From: Sarocladium kiliense
Lineage: Eukaryota; Ascomycota; Sordariomycetes; Hypocreales; Sarocladiaceae
Length of the DNA stretch: 64,000 nucleotides
Reading direction: 5' to 3'
Assembly: GCA_030734395.1 (NCBI GenBank)
Contig: JAUZTG010000029.1
Location: 2,294,001 to 2,358,000 of the forward strand
Below the pieces are notes generated by a model, which saw only the letters and a list, made by a program, of their open reading frames with translations, was not told the origin of the DNA and did not search any database. This document shows, one piece after another, positions 11,801 to 22,254 of this stretch; within the stretch, counting starts at the first letter, position 1; each line of letters opens with the position of its first letter. The translations under genes and the position numbers were made by a program.

Positions 11801-13372
11801 GGAGCAGAGCCGGAAGCACCTGCCATGCCGAATTCGCAGAGCAGTCTGTCGGTCATGGGGATGCTCAAGCGAAGCCCAAGTGTGCTTAGTAAAGCACCAT
11901 CCGAGAGCGGGATGTCCACCACTCGAGGGCGCGTGCCTGAAAATGGTCGCGCGGCGAACTCGCGATGGGCCTCGAAGAGTCGCTCCCGCCCTGGCATGGG
12001 TCGTAACGGCTTCTCCTCTAGCCGGACGAGCTTCGATGAGGCGAACTCCATGTGGAGCCCAGCCCTGTCTTCGGCGACCTGGAGCAGGTACTCACTGGGA
12101 CGAACGCATACTTCAGTTTCACAAGACTCCTTTGCTGTTTCTATGCACAGGGGTGACTACCAGCAGTCCATTGGTTTCGCTAATGCACTCAGCCAAGCCA
12201 TCATTCGAAATGAGGACAACATTGGTCCCGATGGTGCTGGTTCTATCATGAGCGAGGAGCTCCCTGATCAGCTCTTGGACGACGAGTCTCTTGAGCTTGC
12301 CGGACCCCCATGGGTCAAGGAGGGCATGGTGATTCACAAGCACCACCTCGATGGGGTGGACAAGAAGGCCAGGGACAGGAACTGGACCGAGGTCTTTGCC
12401 GTCATTCAGAAGGGACAGATGAGTCTGTTCTCCTTCTCGTCAAATAAGTCCACGAGACAGAAGAACCGCACACGAAATGGGCCGAAGATGAATGCACCTG
12501 TCGGTGGAGGCAATTGGCAGGACAACGCGACAAACATGGGCTCGTTCAACCTCCGACAGACTTTGGCCTCTGCATTGCCTTCACCCGGCTACTCACGCTC
12601 GAGGCCTCATGTCTGGGCGCTCAGCTTGCCGACTGGCGCTGTTCACCTCTTCCAAGTCGGCACACCTGAGATCATCAAGGAGTTCGTGACGACTGTGAAC
12701 TACTGGAGTGCCAGACTCAGCACTCATCCTCTGGTCGGTGGTATAAGCAACATCGAATACGGGTGGGGCGAGTCGATTGTGAACAACTCACTGGTGATGG
12801 CAATCAACGAGTCGAATGGGAGTTCCAACGGAAAGGAGTCGCGACCCGGCAGCAGTGCAGCTGTGGGTCGCCGGTCCAGCTTCCAGAGCGGTCGTGCCAG
12901 CATCCGCTCCGCTAGTTTCGATCTTGGTGCTCGGGCTTTCGCGACTGACGGTGGCCGTGGGAAGCTCCCTGGCGACCGCATCCACATTGCAACCTGGGCT
13001 CCTCCAACGCAGAGCATGCGTCCCAGCAACGCTCGGGAAGAAGAGCAACTTGCGACGCTGTCAGCCTACGTCAAGAATATCGAGGAGGACCTGCAGGCAC
13101 ATAATCAGCTGCGCAGCCCCATGCTCTTGGCCTTCACACCACGAGGCAGCAACGCGAACAAGGCTATGTCCAATTGGGAGCGCAAGAGTGCTTACTTGCT
13201 GAGGGAGATTGTCAAGTACAGGACCTACGTCGATTGCCTACAGCAGGCGTCAAGTCGCAGGCAAGAGGTGTACAGCGAGAGAAGACTGGCTAGGAAGGCG
13301 GCCAGAGGGGAGTTGAGCGATGGGGAGATGGAGGTCAGCGGTGACGAAGAGGGAGAGATGGTGAGAGCTTAA
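8833..13372 (+). CDS. Sec7-domain Arf-family guanine nucleotide exchange factor with PH domain (Syt1-like)
   Basis: Exchanges GDP for GTP on an Arf/Arl GTPase at Golgi or endosomal membranes. Exons 8833-11335 and 11385-13372 encode 1496 residues; the 49-bp intron falls inside the Sec7 domain, and joining it restores DVIHMICYSIMLLNTDLH, a hallmark of the fold. The first ~730 residues are low-complexity, rich in Ser, Pro and Arg, with a PPPPPPEPK stretch near residue 320. The Sec7 domain spans about 732-880 and keeps the catalytic glutamate finger in FRAETQQVDRIL. A PH domain follows at about 1143-1285, starting WVKEGMVIHKHHLDG. The C terminus is a charged helix. The order disordered tail-Sec7-PH matches yeast Syt1, an Arl1 exchange factor. 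Which GTPase it serves is inference. Confidence 0.92.
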
Positions 13373-13992
13373 AACGGGCATTCGATGGGGCTCGTCTTGG
13401 TATCGAGTACTTGGGAATAATGACAGACATACGACAGGATGGGTGATTTTGTTCTGCCTGTGGGATATACCCCCTTTTTGTTTTCGGGCTTCACGCCTGG
13501 AGATCATGTAACATTACGATAACGGAGTTTCTTTGAACAGTCTGAATCAGAAGCAAGCGCTGGCTTTGTGTCTTCTTTCGCGAGATTTCATTCGCCTGTC
13601 AAACAATAAATATACGTGGTGACCTCGATGGCTTCGCATATTCCTCTTGGGTGCAGCGGGATGAGAGAAAATTACAAACTACCTGATATGTCACACTCTC
13701 TCCTACCAAACCAGTTCTACGTTAGACCATGAAAGGATTGATTGGCGCAATTGGATCCAAGCGGATTGAGCTGCTGCTTGAGCACCTGCTGGCACTCTGC
13801 CCCAATCACTTGTCTGAAGCCGATGACAGCAGGCGCACCACTTGGCCATACTGCCTCTCAAGAGGGTAGAATATGCGCAGAATGAAGTAGAATAGCTAGC
13901 CCTGAGCTGGGGGTATATCATCCGCATCTCCCCAAGTTCACAATTGTGATTCTTCTGTTTCGCACTCACACTCGTTGGCACTACCGTTCACC
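13373..13992. other. Intergenic, no gene seen
   Basis: 3' flank of the Sec7 gene and upstream region of the ankyrin gene. No open frame with coding character, no tRNA and no repeat noticed. Confidence 0.6.
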
Positions 13993-16056
13993 ATGGTCAA
14001 CATCGCGCAGGATGGCCTTCTCATTCGCAGGCTGCCGCCGGAGCTTCACTTTATGATTTACGAACACCTTCCGACACCGGGCCTAGGAACATTCGTCAAA
14101 ACATGCAAAGCGGCTCGCGGCCTTGCCGAGGCAGTACTGTACCGACGCGACGCTCGTGAAGGGAGGTTGGCCCTGCTGTGGGCGATCGTACTCAGCAGTT
14201 CCGGTACAACGGGTCGAGCCCAGAGCGAGAACATGTGGAGGAAATTGGTTCAGTACGCCCGCCTGGGCCAGTACTCGGTCGATGTCAATGCTGAATACAG
14301 GAAGGTTGTAACGGTTGAGAGCCGGCAGGTTGGGGCATTAGCGAGTCCGTTGCTGATTGCTGCTGCACTCGGTTCTGCCAACTTCACCAAAGAACTGCTG
14401 GACCACGGTGCCCGGCCTATCTTCAAAGGACGTAATGTGAGCGCATTCATGCCTCTTAGCCTGAAGTTTCACATAGCGGATAAGGATGTTATTTACAAAC
14501 TGCGAAAGCTCGATCGTGAGAATCGTGAGCAGGGCAACCGCTTCATCTCGCCTCTTGCCTACGCTTTCCAGAGAGGGGATGAGAATATGATTAAACTCCT
14601 GCTCAATCGAGACCATGACTTTTGGTTGGTGGACTTGGGCGGCAACATGAGGGTTCCCAAAATGTGGAGGCATGCTACAACACTTCATCATCTGGCAGCT
14701 ACAAAGAGTCTTGGACACCTCATTGGCGCTGAATGCCGACGATTTACTGCCTTCATCAACCAAAAAGTCCACGCCGATATGGCACCATTGCACCTGACAA
14801 TTGCTTACTGCAACGTGAAGGCGTTCAAAGCACTGGTAGCCCTGAATGGTATCGACATCGATGTTCGCACGTACATGGGGCGAACACCCCTCCTTCTAGC
14901 TATCCAGGCTTGCTGGACAGCCTCTGATCCGAGCCATCGGGAGTACTTTAGGAGGATGTCCATCCATGTGAGTGTGGTATCTAAGGAAATTCACCTCTAT
15001 AAGCTGACGACGTATTAGCTCATAGATCAAGGGGCTGACGTGAATGTGTTGATCGGGGGAGTCATTGACGAGACACCACTGATCATGGCAATGAGAGTCG
15101 TTAATGACGATTGGGAAACAGCATCAGAGTCTGTTTGGGCCATTATCCGTCATCTCCTAGAGCACGGCGCACAGCTGAACGATGTCACTCCGCAAGGGAC
15201 CACAGCACTGCACCTGCTGTTCAGGGCATTTTGTGATGCGGAGCAACCGAAGCCATTCGAAGACAAACTCAAGGAGCTAATTGAAGGGTTCAATGCGGAC
15301 ATCAATATCCCAATAGCTGCGGCTTGGCCTCCGTCTCCCGAGACCATGCTGGGACATTGCCTTAGACAAAGTCCAGCAACATCACATCATTCAAGAATCA
15401 AGAAATTTGCTCAGTATCTTGCCGAGAAAGGCGCTCGCTTGTGCGACCACGAAGTTCCGAATGTCTTCTACAGATGGATGGGAGACCAGGATCTGCGCTC
15501 GCTCAAGTGGCTCAACATGAAGCCTTATGGAGACAAGATCTTGGAGGCGGATGCTTTCGAGGCATACAAAGATGTCTTGATGCAGCGTCAGGAGCTAGGA
15601 TTCGCCAAACAGCTGCTGGAATGGCTTCCGTGGCCTAAGCAAGCCAACGATCTAATACCTCAAATCGTGTTCTCGGAGACTGTGAATGTCAGCATTCGCA
15701 ATCTTGTCATGAAGAAATCCAGGGCCAACGGTCGCAACGTCTTTCGGGTGCCTTTTGATGCGACAGGACAAAATCTTCTCCATCGTATCGTCAGAAGACT
15801 GCGAGATGATTCCACTTATACTGAAGGTACCGCCATTCAGGAAGCCGACTTGTTCATCACGAGAGGGGCGACGACAAAAGTGAATCCAGCCAAGGCTTTG
15901 AATTGCCCGGATTCTGCTGTGGATTGGTTGCTGGACCTGTCCGAGTCTCGAGGGGGAAGTTTTTCGAAGTTGGAGAGACTGTTCCGTAAAACCGAAGAGA
16001 AAGAGGAAGGGCGACAGAGACAAGACTGCAGCATGTTCGTCGAAGCTGTCGACTGA
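13993..16056 (+). CDS. Ankyrin-repeat protein with F-box-like N terminus
   Basis: Exons 13993-14967 and 15019-16056 (51-bp intron) give 670 residues. I chose the ATG at 13993 because it sits in an excellent context (CACCATGG). Residues about 12-55 (RRLPPELHFMIYEHLPTPGL onward) resemble the short F-box-like segment found at the start of many fungal ankyrin proteins. Ankyrin-type repeats follow: PLLIAAALGSANFTKELLDHGA, PLAYAFQRGDENMIKLLLNRD, APLHLTIAYCNVKAFKALV, and after the intron LIDQGADVNVLIGG with TPLIMA. The intron splits one repeat. The last 300 residues are less regular. Such proteins are numerous and variable in filamentous ascomycetes; some recruit substrates to SCF ubiquitin ligases. 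No partner can be named here, and the F-box call is tentative. Confidence 0.82.
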
Positions 16057-16965
16057 GCTGGAGCCAGCCGGCGCTTATTCAATGGGAAGTTGCCGAGTGA
16101 AGTCAGAGGCTTTGATGCTTGCACATTGCATTTGCACCAAGCCCTCGGCACGTTTGAAGAGCGCTCAGCATTCCATGTCGACAGTATTTCGAGGTCACCC
16201 CACGCCTTGCACTAGCTGAAGCAACCGTCGTTCTTAGACTTTCCCACAATCAACGAGCTGAACTGACATCGCTCCCTGGCATCTCTATGGACTTCCGCTT
16301 TAGGCAGGTTGGGTTGGCCTAGGCGTGCAGATCTCAGGGACTCGGCGCGGGGCGGGAGGGCGCGACAACAAGAAGGTGTGGCCTGGGATCGTGCTGTGAG
16401 TGGTGGGATATCGCAAGGGGTACAGGGGGTCTTTGTTTCGCACGATAAGGGTTGACTTTGGATGCCTTTTGCCGAGAACGAGATGACAGATGGACGAAGA
16501 AGATTGCTGATCTGAATTCATATGGTAGCCGCGCTGTGACAGCCACACGTAATCAGACAGTGAACCACCAAACACATCCCGTGTTGCAGTCTCACGATGA
16601 CCAGAGGTCCCTTCCTAACAGCATCCCGACCCCTGGTAATGTCAAACTAAGCACTGTGGGCCAATGACATGACCCCTCCCCTCGGTCACCCGTTTCGCAA
16701 TTCGCATGAGGTTGTATTCACTGCCGGTCCATATCGGCACTGATACGCGACAACGTGCCCTCGGGCATCCGGGCCTTGGCCAGAACAGGTAGGTTCTTGG
16801 GGGCGGGGAAACTTGAGAATGAATCGCGGCAACCGCCGACATGTCTTGGTGTGATTGTCTCATTCGACGAGGCTATAAGAGTGAGCGTATTTCCCTCACG
16901 ATGTGTGAAGTTCTGAGCGGTCAGTCGTTGTCGTCGCGCGCGGTCTTATCATCGTATCTGTCGAG
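16057..16965. other. Intergenic, no gene seen
   Basis: Contains the promoter of the secreted nuclease gene. No supported frame, RNA or repeat. Confidence 0.6.
16874..16880 (+). promoter_or_regulatory. TATA box of the HNH nuclease gene
   Basis: TATAAGA lies 92 bp before the chosen ATG, within the usual fungal range, in GC-balanced DNA. Motif evidence only. Confidence 0.45.
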
Positions 16966-17765
16966 ATGAAGTTCTTCATTACTACCTTGCTGTCGGCGGC
17001 GGTGACTGTTCTTGCGGTGCCGATTCCTATCCCTGATCCGGTAAGTAGTACCTGGGGTTGACTTATCTTCACATGTGTCGCTCAGGAGCTTATCTCGACT
17101 ATAGCCCGGCATTCCTAGCTCTTCGACTGCGACCACGCTGCTGGCCGGCTTGACGGTTCGGGCCTGGAGCAATGAGAACACTTACAACCGTGACCTGTTC
17201 CCGCACTGGGTCGCCATCTCGGGCAACTGCAATGCTCGGTGAGTAGACCCTTGACCACTTCACTTTGCATGCCATTGACTGAACTCTTCTCCAGTGAATT
17301 TGTCCTTCAGCGCGACGGCACCAATGTTGTAGTGAACACTGCCTGTACCGCGCAGTCTGGCACATGGCGCAGTCCCTACGATGGCGAGTCAACCACCTCT
17401 GCTAGTAGCCTTGACATCGACCACATGGTCCCTCTCAAGAATGCCTGGGTCGTAAGTACCTCTTGTCTCCTCAAACACACCACTGATTCACCACTAACAC
17501 CACTTGTGTACAGTCTGGTGCTGCTTCTTGGACGACCGCCAGACGCCAGGACTTTGCCAACGATGTGTCTAGTCCCCAGCTGTGGGCTGTGACTGCTGGT
17601 GTGAACAGGTCCAAGGGCGACAGGAGCCCTGACTCATGGGTTCCGCCGTTGGCGAGCTTCCATTGCACGTATGCGAGGTCTTGGATCAAGGTGAAGAGTT
17701 CGTGGTCTTTGAGTGTGACGAGCGCGGAGAAGGCTGCTTTGACTGATCTGCTGAGGACTTGCTGA
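16966..17765 (+). CDS. Secreted HNH-type nuclease, GmrSD/DUF1524-like
   Basis: Four exons, 16966-17040, 17105-17238, 17295-17451 and 17514-17765, encode 205 residues; introns of 64, 56 and 62 bp join in frame. A classical signal peptide (MKFFITTLLSAAVTVLAVP) marks it for secretion. The core motif D110-I-D112-H113 followed by MVPLKNAW is the catalytic H of the DUF1524/HNH fold, with a downstream QLWAVTAGVNRSKGDRSPDSW that supplies the conserved Asn and Lys of the family. Cysteines are few and could form disulfides (GNCNA, NTACTA, FHCTY, LRTC). Fungal members are small extracellular proteins, presumably degrading environmental or host nucleic acid; this is a family inference, not shown here. 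The gene is complete. Confidence 0.9.
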
Positions 17766-18343
17766 GCGATGTTTGCGGTATCTGATTGATGAGCCTGTAG
17801 CCATGATGAGCTTGAGAATAAATGCAATGATGTGACAAGCCAACATATCGAAGAGTGTGCATGAGTGAGAGTCTGGTCACCTGACTCCAGAGTAGTAGGC
17901 AAACATCCGGAGTAACACAAGTCGAACAACTGCCATCAGATGATCACGCCGACCCATCCACTGAGTCAACCCGAAGGGGCAATATCAGCCGCGTCCCTAA
18001 ATGCAGGGCGCGATGCTTAGTATCGATCATGAAGATGTCGGCGCTGTATCTCTGCCTGGTGCCACAAAGGTCCCTATGCTTACATGTTGGAGACATGATG
18101 GTCTACTTCCTTGCGACCTCGTCACCTCCAAGTCTCTCTCCCTCATCATCGTCTGGTCCTTCGTTCCTCACAGCCTGGGGGTGATGAGTCCTTCAGACGT
18201 CTATGAACCAGCCTTCAGCTGTCTTCTCACCTATTTCTTTCTGTTCCTCGCGCTGGTCGCTATCGTTTGTTTCCTTTGATGTCCACATCGGTGTTCGAAC
18301 GTAGAAGTCAAAACAGAGTCACTTTCGACGATTTACCCACACG
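17766..18343. other. Intergenic, no gene seen
   Basis: A 92-codon frame at 18001-18279 has no domain and no splice support. Otherwise the region is the upstream DNA of the Crh-like gene. Confidence 0.55.
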
Positions 18344-19581
18344 ATGAAGAGTTTCGAATGGTTCGTCTTCGCGGCTACGGCTCAAGCAAGGCTTTGGAGC
18401 ATGAAGTCTTGCACTCCCGCAATGGGAAGTCCCAGTAAGTCGCTTCCACGGAATGAAGCTTCATCAATTGACGTATGAGTAGGCTGTCCACCAAACCCAG
18501 GCTTTGGTGAGAATGTCACATTCGACTTCTCCGGAACATCTCAGAAGGAGGACATCGAGAAGTTCTGGACGTTGGATCCTCGATCTCAAGAGGATTGGCT
18601 CACAATAGACCTGAGGACGGAGGACAAAGGTGCAGCCTTGAAGGTCCTCGAACCACTACATGGCCCAACATTGGCGAGCAAAAAGTATCTGATGTTCGGC
18701 AAGGTCTTCCTGGAGCTGCAGGCAGCTCCAGGAAAGGGAGTGGTGACTGCGATCGTGCTGAAGTCTGACACAGGCAATAAGATTGACTGGGTAGGTCTTC
18801 ACTGCCAGCATGTGGCCACCCAAACGAGGGCTGACAATTCGACTTGTAGGAAATCCTTGGAGCCTACGACAAGCAGGTGCAATCGAACTACTTCTTCGAT
18901 GGCAGGCCCATCTACAACCAGTTCGCCGACACCTACAATCTGGACTTCTCTACCACATCAGACTTCCATACCTACACCATCGAATGGTCCGACAAGTTTC
19001 TCATCTTCTCCGTTGACGGAAAAGAGTTGAAGACTTGGAGATATGGAGACATCCCTGGCGAGCAATGGCCACAGTTGCCGATGCAGGTCAAAGTCGGCGT
19101 TTGGGCCGTGACCGAAGACAGTGAACCGGGGGAGATCGAGTGGGCAGGCGGAGTGCCTGATTGGGAGATTGATGCGCCTTTCATGGCGTACTATAGGACT
19201 CTGAAGGTGCAGGATGCTGCAGCGTTCTGTCATGGCAAGACGGGGGACATCTCGTACGTCTGGAATGAGGGCGCACAATGGGAGGATATAAGGGTCATGG
19301 GTTGCGAGAGACGGGGCTCAGGAGGGCTCATGCCAGACAATGTTGTGACGGCAGGGACAGAGATTCCGACAGTCAGCTCGGCAGCAGCAGAAGCCAGTGA
19401 TACATGTGCTGATCCTGAACCGTCCACGACTGAGCAGACGGAGTCATCAGACACCACCACTGAAACGAGAAGCGAAAGCACGAGTACAACAGCAGGTTCA
19501 GAAGAGGACGTTGCTGTGTCTGTGGAGGCTCCTGGCCTTCTCATGGCTGTCGTGCCGCTTGTCTGGAATCTGGCAGTCTGA
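18344..19581 (+). CDS. Crh-like GH16 cell-wall protein with altered catalytic motif, probably GPI-anchored
   Basis: Exons 18344-18434, 18483-18790 and 18850-19581 give 376 residues. Crh enzymes move chitin chains onto beta-1,6/beta-1,3-glucan in the wall. Here residues about 31-260 form the GH16 domain: CPPNPGFGENVTFDF, then VLKSDTGNKIDWEILGAYDK, then DFHTYTIEWSDKFLIFSVDG and GIW-like VGVWAV. In the family the catalytic motif is D-E-I-D-W-E, with the first Glu as nucleophile and the last as acid/base. Here positions 129-134 read N-K-I-D-W-E, so the nucleophile position is Lys while Asp and the second Glu remain. Intron 2 lies exactly between Trp133 and Glu134. A Ser/Thr/Glu-rich tail and a hydrophobic C terminus (LLMAVVPLVWNLAV) suggest a GPI anchor. 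The N-terminal signal peptide is short and weak. Likely wall-bound, possibly non-catalytic. Confidence 0.87.
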
Positions 19582-20179
19582 CGCCTCCAGCCTTCTCCCA
19601 GGACATAAGAGCGAGAATTGGGTCTCAGATGAAGCAAATAGAGTATTACTACTTCAAATCTGTCGCTCCAGGCTACAGTGATCGCGGTGTTGCTTTCATC
19701 TGTGCAAACGAGTAGTCAGGGAGTTGTCTCGAGTTGTCTCATTGTACCCGAACTCGAGGAACTATCTACTTCACCAACATCGGGACACTTGTCGATCTCT
19801 GCGCTTCAATCAGGAGTGTGTACCCCGGACTTTGGCGAGTCCGAACCAGTATTTGACGTGCGGGGTGGAAAACGAGATCCTAAAGTGAACTATATCTGAT
19901 CATGGAGGCGACGCTAGTTGACAGGAATCACTTTTCCGGGGCGACCCCCAACATGACGGATTGCCCACCTTTAATTATGCCCAAGTGGTAGTAGTCATGG
20001 GGCTGGACTTAGTCTCCGTGCGGAGGTGGCGTGCCTTATTGATGGCTGTCGATAGCCAGGATTGATCACGATTCAGGAGTAGCTTTAGTATATAGAGACA
20101 GCTTCGGCCCTGGCGGCTCGTGCGCTTTGGTGTAAGTCATTTTCATACAACAACGCTTCCTATACAATAACTAAGCGCC
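19582..20179. other. Intergenic, promoter of the dehydrogenase gene
   Basis: No coding signal. The last 100 bases hold a TATA box. Confidence 0.6.
20089..20095 (+). promoter_or_regulatory. TATA box of the SDR gene
   Basis: TATATAG lies 91 bp before the ATG at 20180. Motif and spacing only. Confidence 0.45.
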
Positions 20180-21115
20180 ATGTCAAAAACCGCAATTATT
20201 ACAGGAGGATGCTCAGGCATGGGCCTCGAAGTGGCCAAGCTCCTCCACAAGAATGACTCCTCCTGGTCACTCCACCTCCTCGACTTCAACGACACTGCCG
20301 CCAAAACCGCCCTCGCTGAGCTTCCTTCGGCGCACTACCACAAGGTCGATGTGACTGATTATAAGGCCCTCGGTGCTGTCTATCAGAACGTCTTCAAAGC
20401 TGATGGCAAGCTTGACTTCGTCTTTGCCAACGCCGGCATCGTCGAGAGACGGAACTTCTACGATATTGAGCCCAGCACAGGCACTGCACCGCCAGAAGAG
20501 CCAAACCTATCAAGTTTGACGGTCAATCTGAACGGTGTAATCAATACTACGCATCTGGCGATGTATTACATGCGCCTTAGCCCTCACAAGGGTCAAGGTG
20601 CAAGCATCGTCATGACGGCCAGCTGTGGAGGTATCTACCCCAGTGACTTCTCGCCCATCTACTCGGCGTCTAAAGCTGGCGTAATCAACTTCATGCGGTC
20701 TATCGCTCCGACTCTGAAACAGAAAGACGGCATTCGCACCCACACTATCTGCCCTGGCACCGTCCGGACCAACCTCCTGCTCGCATCGGAATGGGAAGCT
20801 TTTCCAGCCAGCTTCTTCACCCCGGTCTCCAAGATCGCATCCACGGTCGTGATGCTTGAGCAAGGCGGTGTGGAGCTGACAGACTCCAAGGGCGTGAAGG
20901 TACCTGCTGGAAGAGACTACGGGCTCGCAGTAGAGATTTGTGGCGAGAACCACTACTTTAGGGAGGTGCTGCCGTGGTGTGATGATGCAATGAGGCAGGT
21001 TATGGAGGCGACGAGTGTGGAGAGGCAGATGAAGAGCTTTGAGGCGGCGAAGGAGAGGGAAAGGGCTGAGAAGGGCGTTCCAACTAGTGTTGTGAGCCGG
21101 GCGGTGGAGGTGTAA
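20180..21115 (+). CDS. Short-chain dehydrogenase/reductase (15-PGDH-like classical SDR)
   Basis: Intronless, 311 residues. NAD(P)-dependent oxidoreductase with a Rossmann fold. The cofactor motif TGGCSGMG is at residues 8-15; LHLLDF at the end of the second strand, with an acidic residue, favours NAD over NADP. NAG (in FANAGIVE) and the catalytic triad S148, Y161, K165 (YSASK) are intact with canonical spacing, and CPGTVRTNL follows. The C-terminal 60 residues, charged and helical, extend beyond the core as in fungal relatives of 15-hydroxyprostaglandin dehydrogenase. The substrate is unknown; no pathway neighbours help. Confidence 0.93.
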   Translation: MSKTAIITGGCSGMGLEVAKLLHKNDSSWSLHLLDFNDTAAKTALAELPSAHYHKVDVTDYKALGAVYQNVFKADGKLDFVFANAGIVERRNFYDIEPSTGTAPPEEPNLSSLTVNLNGVINTTHLAMYYMRLSPHKGQGASIVMTASCGGIYPSDFSPIYSASKAGVINFMRSIAPTLKQKDGIRTHTICPGTVRTNLLLASEWEAFPASFFTPVSKIASTVVMLEQGGVELTDSKGVKVPAGRDYGLAVEICGENHYFREVLPWCDDAMRQVMEATSVERQMKSFEAAKERERAEKGVPTSVVSRAVEV

Positions 21116-22254
21116 GTCATGGCCTGAAAGATGTGTGTATTCCTGGTATATGGAGGGTCGAGCAATAAAAGTCCGATTCCATGCACAGAGAAGATAGGTC
21201 TTTGTACCATGATCATCGTACTAGCCATAACATAATTCCTTGCCAAGATTGTTCACCATAGAGATCACCAGGTCTGACGACCTCCCGAACTGGCACAGAC
21301 GCGTTGGCCCAAGCTTGACATAGCGTTCAAAGACTCCGAATGCATGGGCGTATCATTACACGGAAACACGATAAATGCGATAGATTGACATAGGGGCTTC
21401 GGAAAGGGATTGCACAGCTTCCCATAAGAAAAGGAAAAGGCTGTGAGTTGGAAGGTGGCCCTCGATCTCCTGTAATCCACTGGCACATGCAATTGAACAG
21501 CCGGTTTCAACCCGCATCAAGTACCCGATAGGCTGCAGGTACGTATTAAGTTCTTCTCTCCGCCTTAGAAGCTGTTCTTGGTGGGGGAGCTGCTTGGTAA
21601 GGTTAGTGGTGTTTAACCCTGCCACAGTGCAGCTCCTGTGCCGCATCCCGCCCGCCCCGTTACAGCTAAACAGCTTGCCTAACCTCCGCTACCAACAGCT
21701 ACCGCTACAAGGCTGCTCCGCCTGCAACATCACGCCTTGACTTCGGTTGCCTCCATCCTCCGGCTGCGTCACCACACGTCGTCGTCACCATCGCCACCAC
21801 ATCTGACCTCCAACCACTTCATCAAGAACGCGCGTGCGGCAGGACTTCACATCACGGCGTCTCGACTTGCTATTCAACACTATCTAGCGCTTGCTCTGCA
21901 TATTTTGGCCTCGCGATACACTTTGCTTTGTCCACTCTTCCGCGGCAGCTCGCCTCCCCGAACCTGATGCTCTGTGCCTTCGCGACGGCATTCGAAAGCA
22001 GCTACCGACGAGCCTCCGACTCTTCTCAACATTGGCATACATACTAGGCGATAGCTGGGGCTTTGGAATTTGTGTGGGCTATCACGGCAAGCTGTTGCTC
22101 ACCCCTCCACCTCGCTCGGATTCTTTGCGTCCATCGAGGAGCTAGCTTCCCAAGCTTCATCGGCCAGACCACAAGCGAGCGAGACTTACGCATCATTTAA
22201 TATTGCAGTGTCTACAAATTTACGAAGCAAGCGTTTGCGCTATCAACCGCAGTC
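21116..22254. other. Intergenic, upstream of UBP2
   Basis: No supported gene on either strand. The right half is pyrimidine-rich and probably contains the UBP2 promoter and leader. Confidence 0.55.

Noticed and set aside
14968..15018. Break in the ankyrin gene suggesting two genes or a pseudogene
   Set aside because: It is a normal 51-bp intron with GTGAGT donor and TAG acceptor; joining restores an ankyrin repeat.
18001..18279. 92-codon plus-strand frame with a hydrophobic end
   Set aside because: No signal peptide at the start, no family, no splice support; probably chance.
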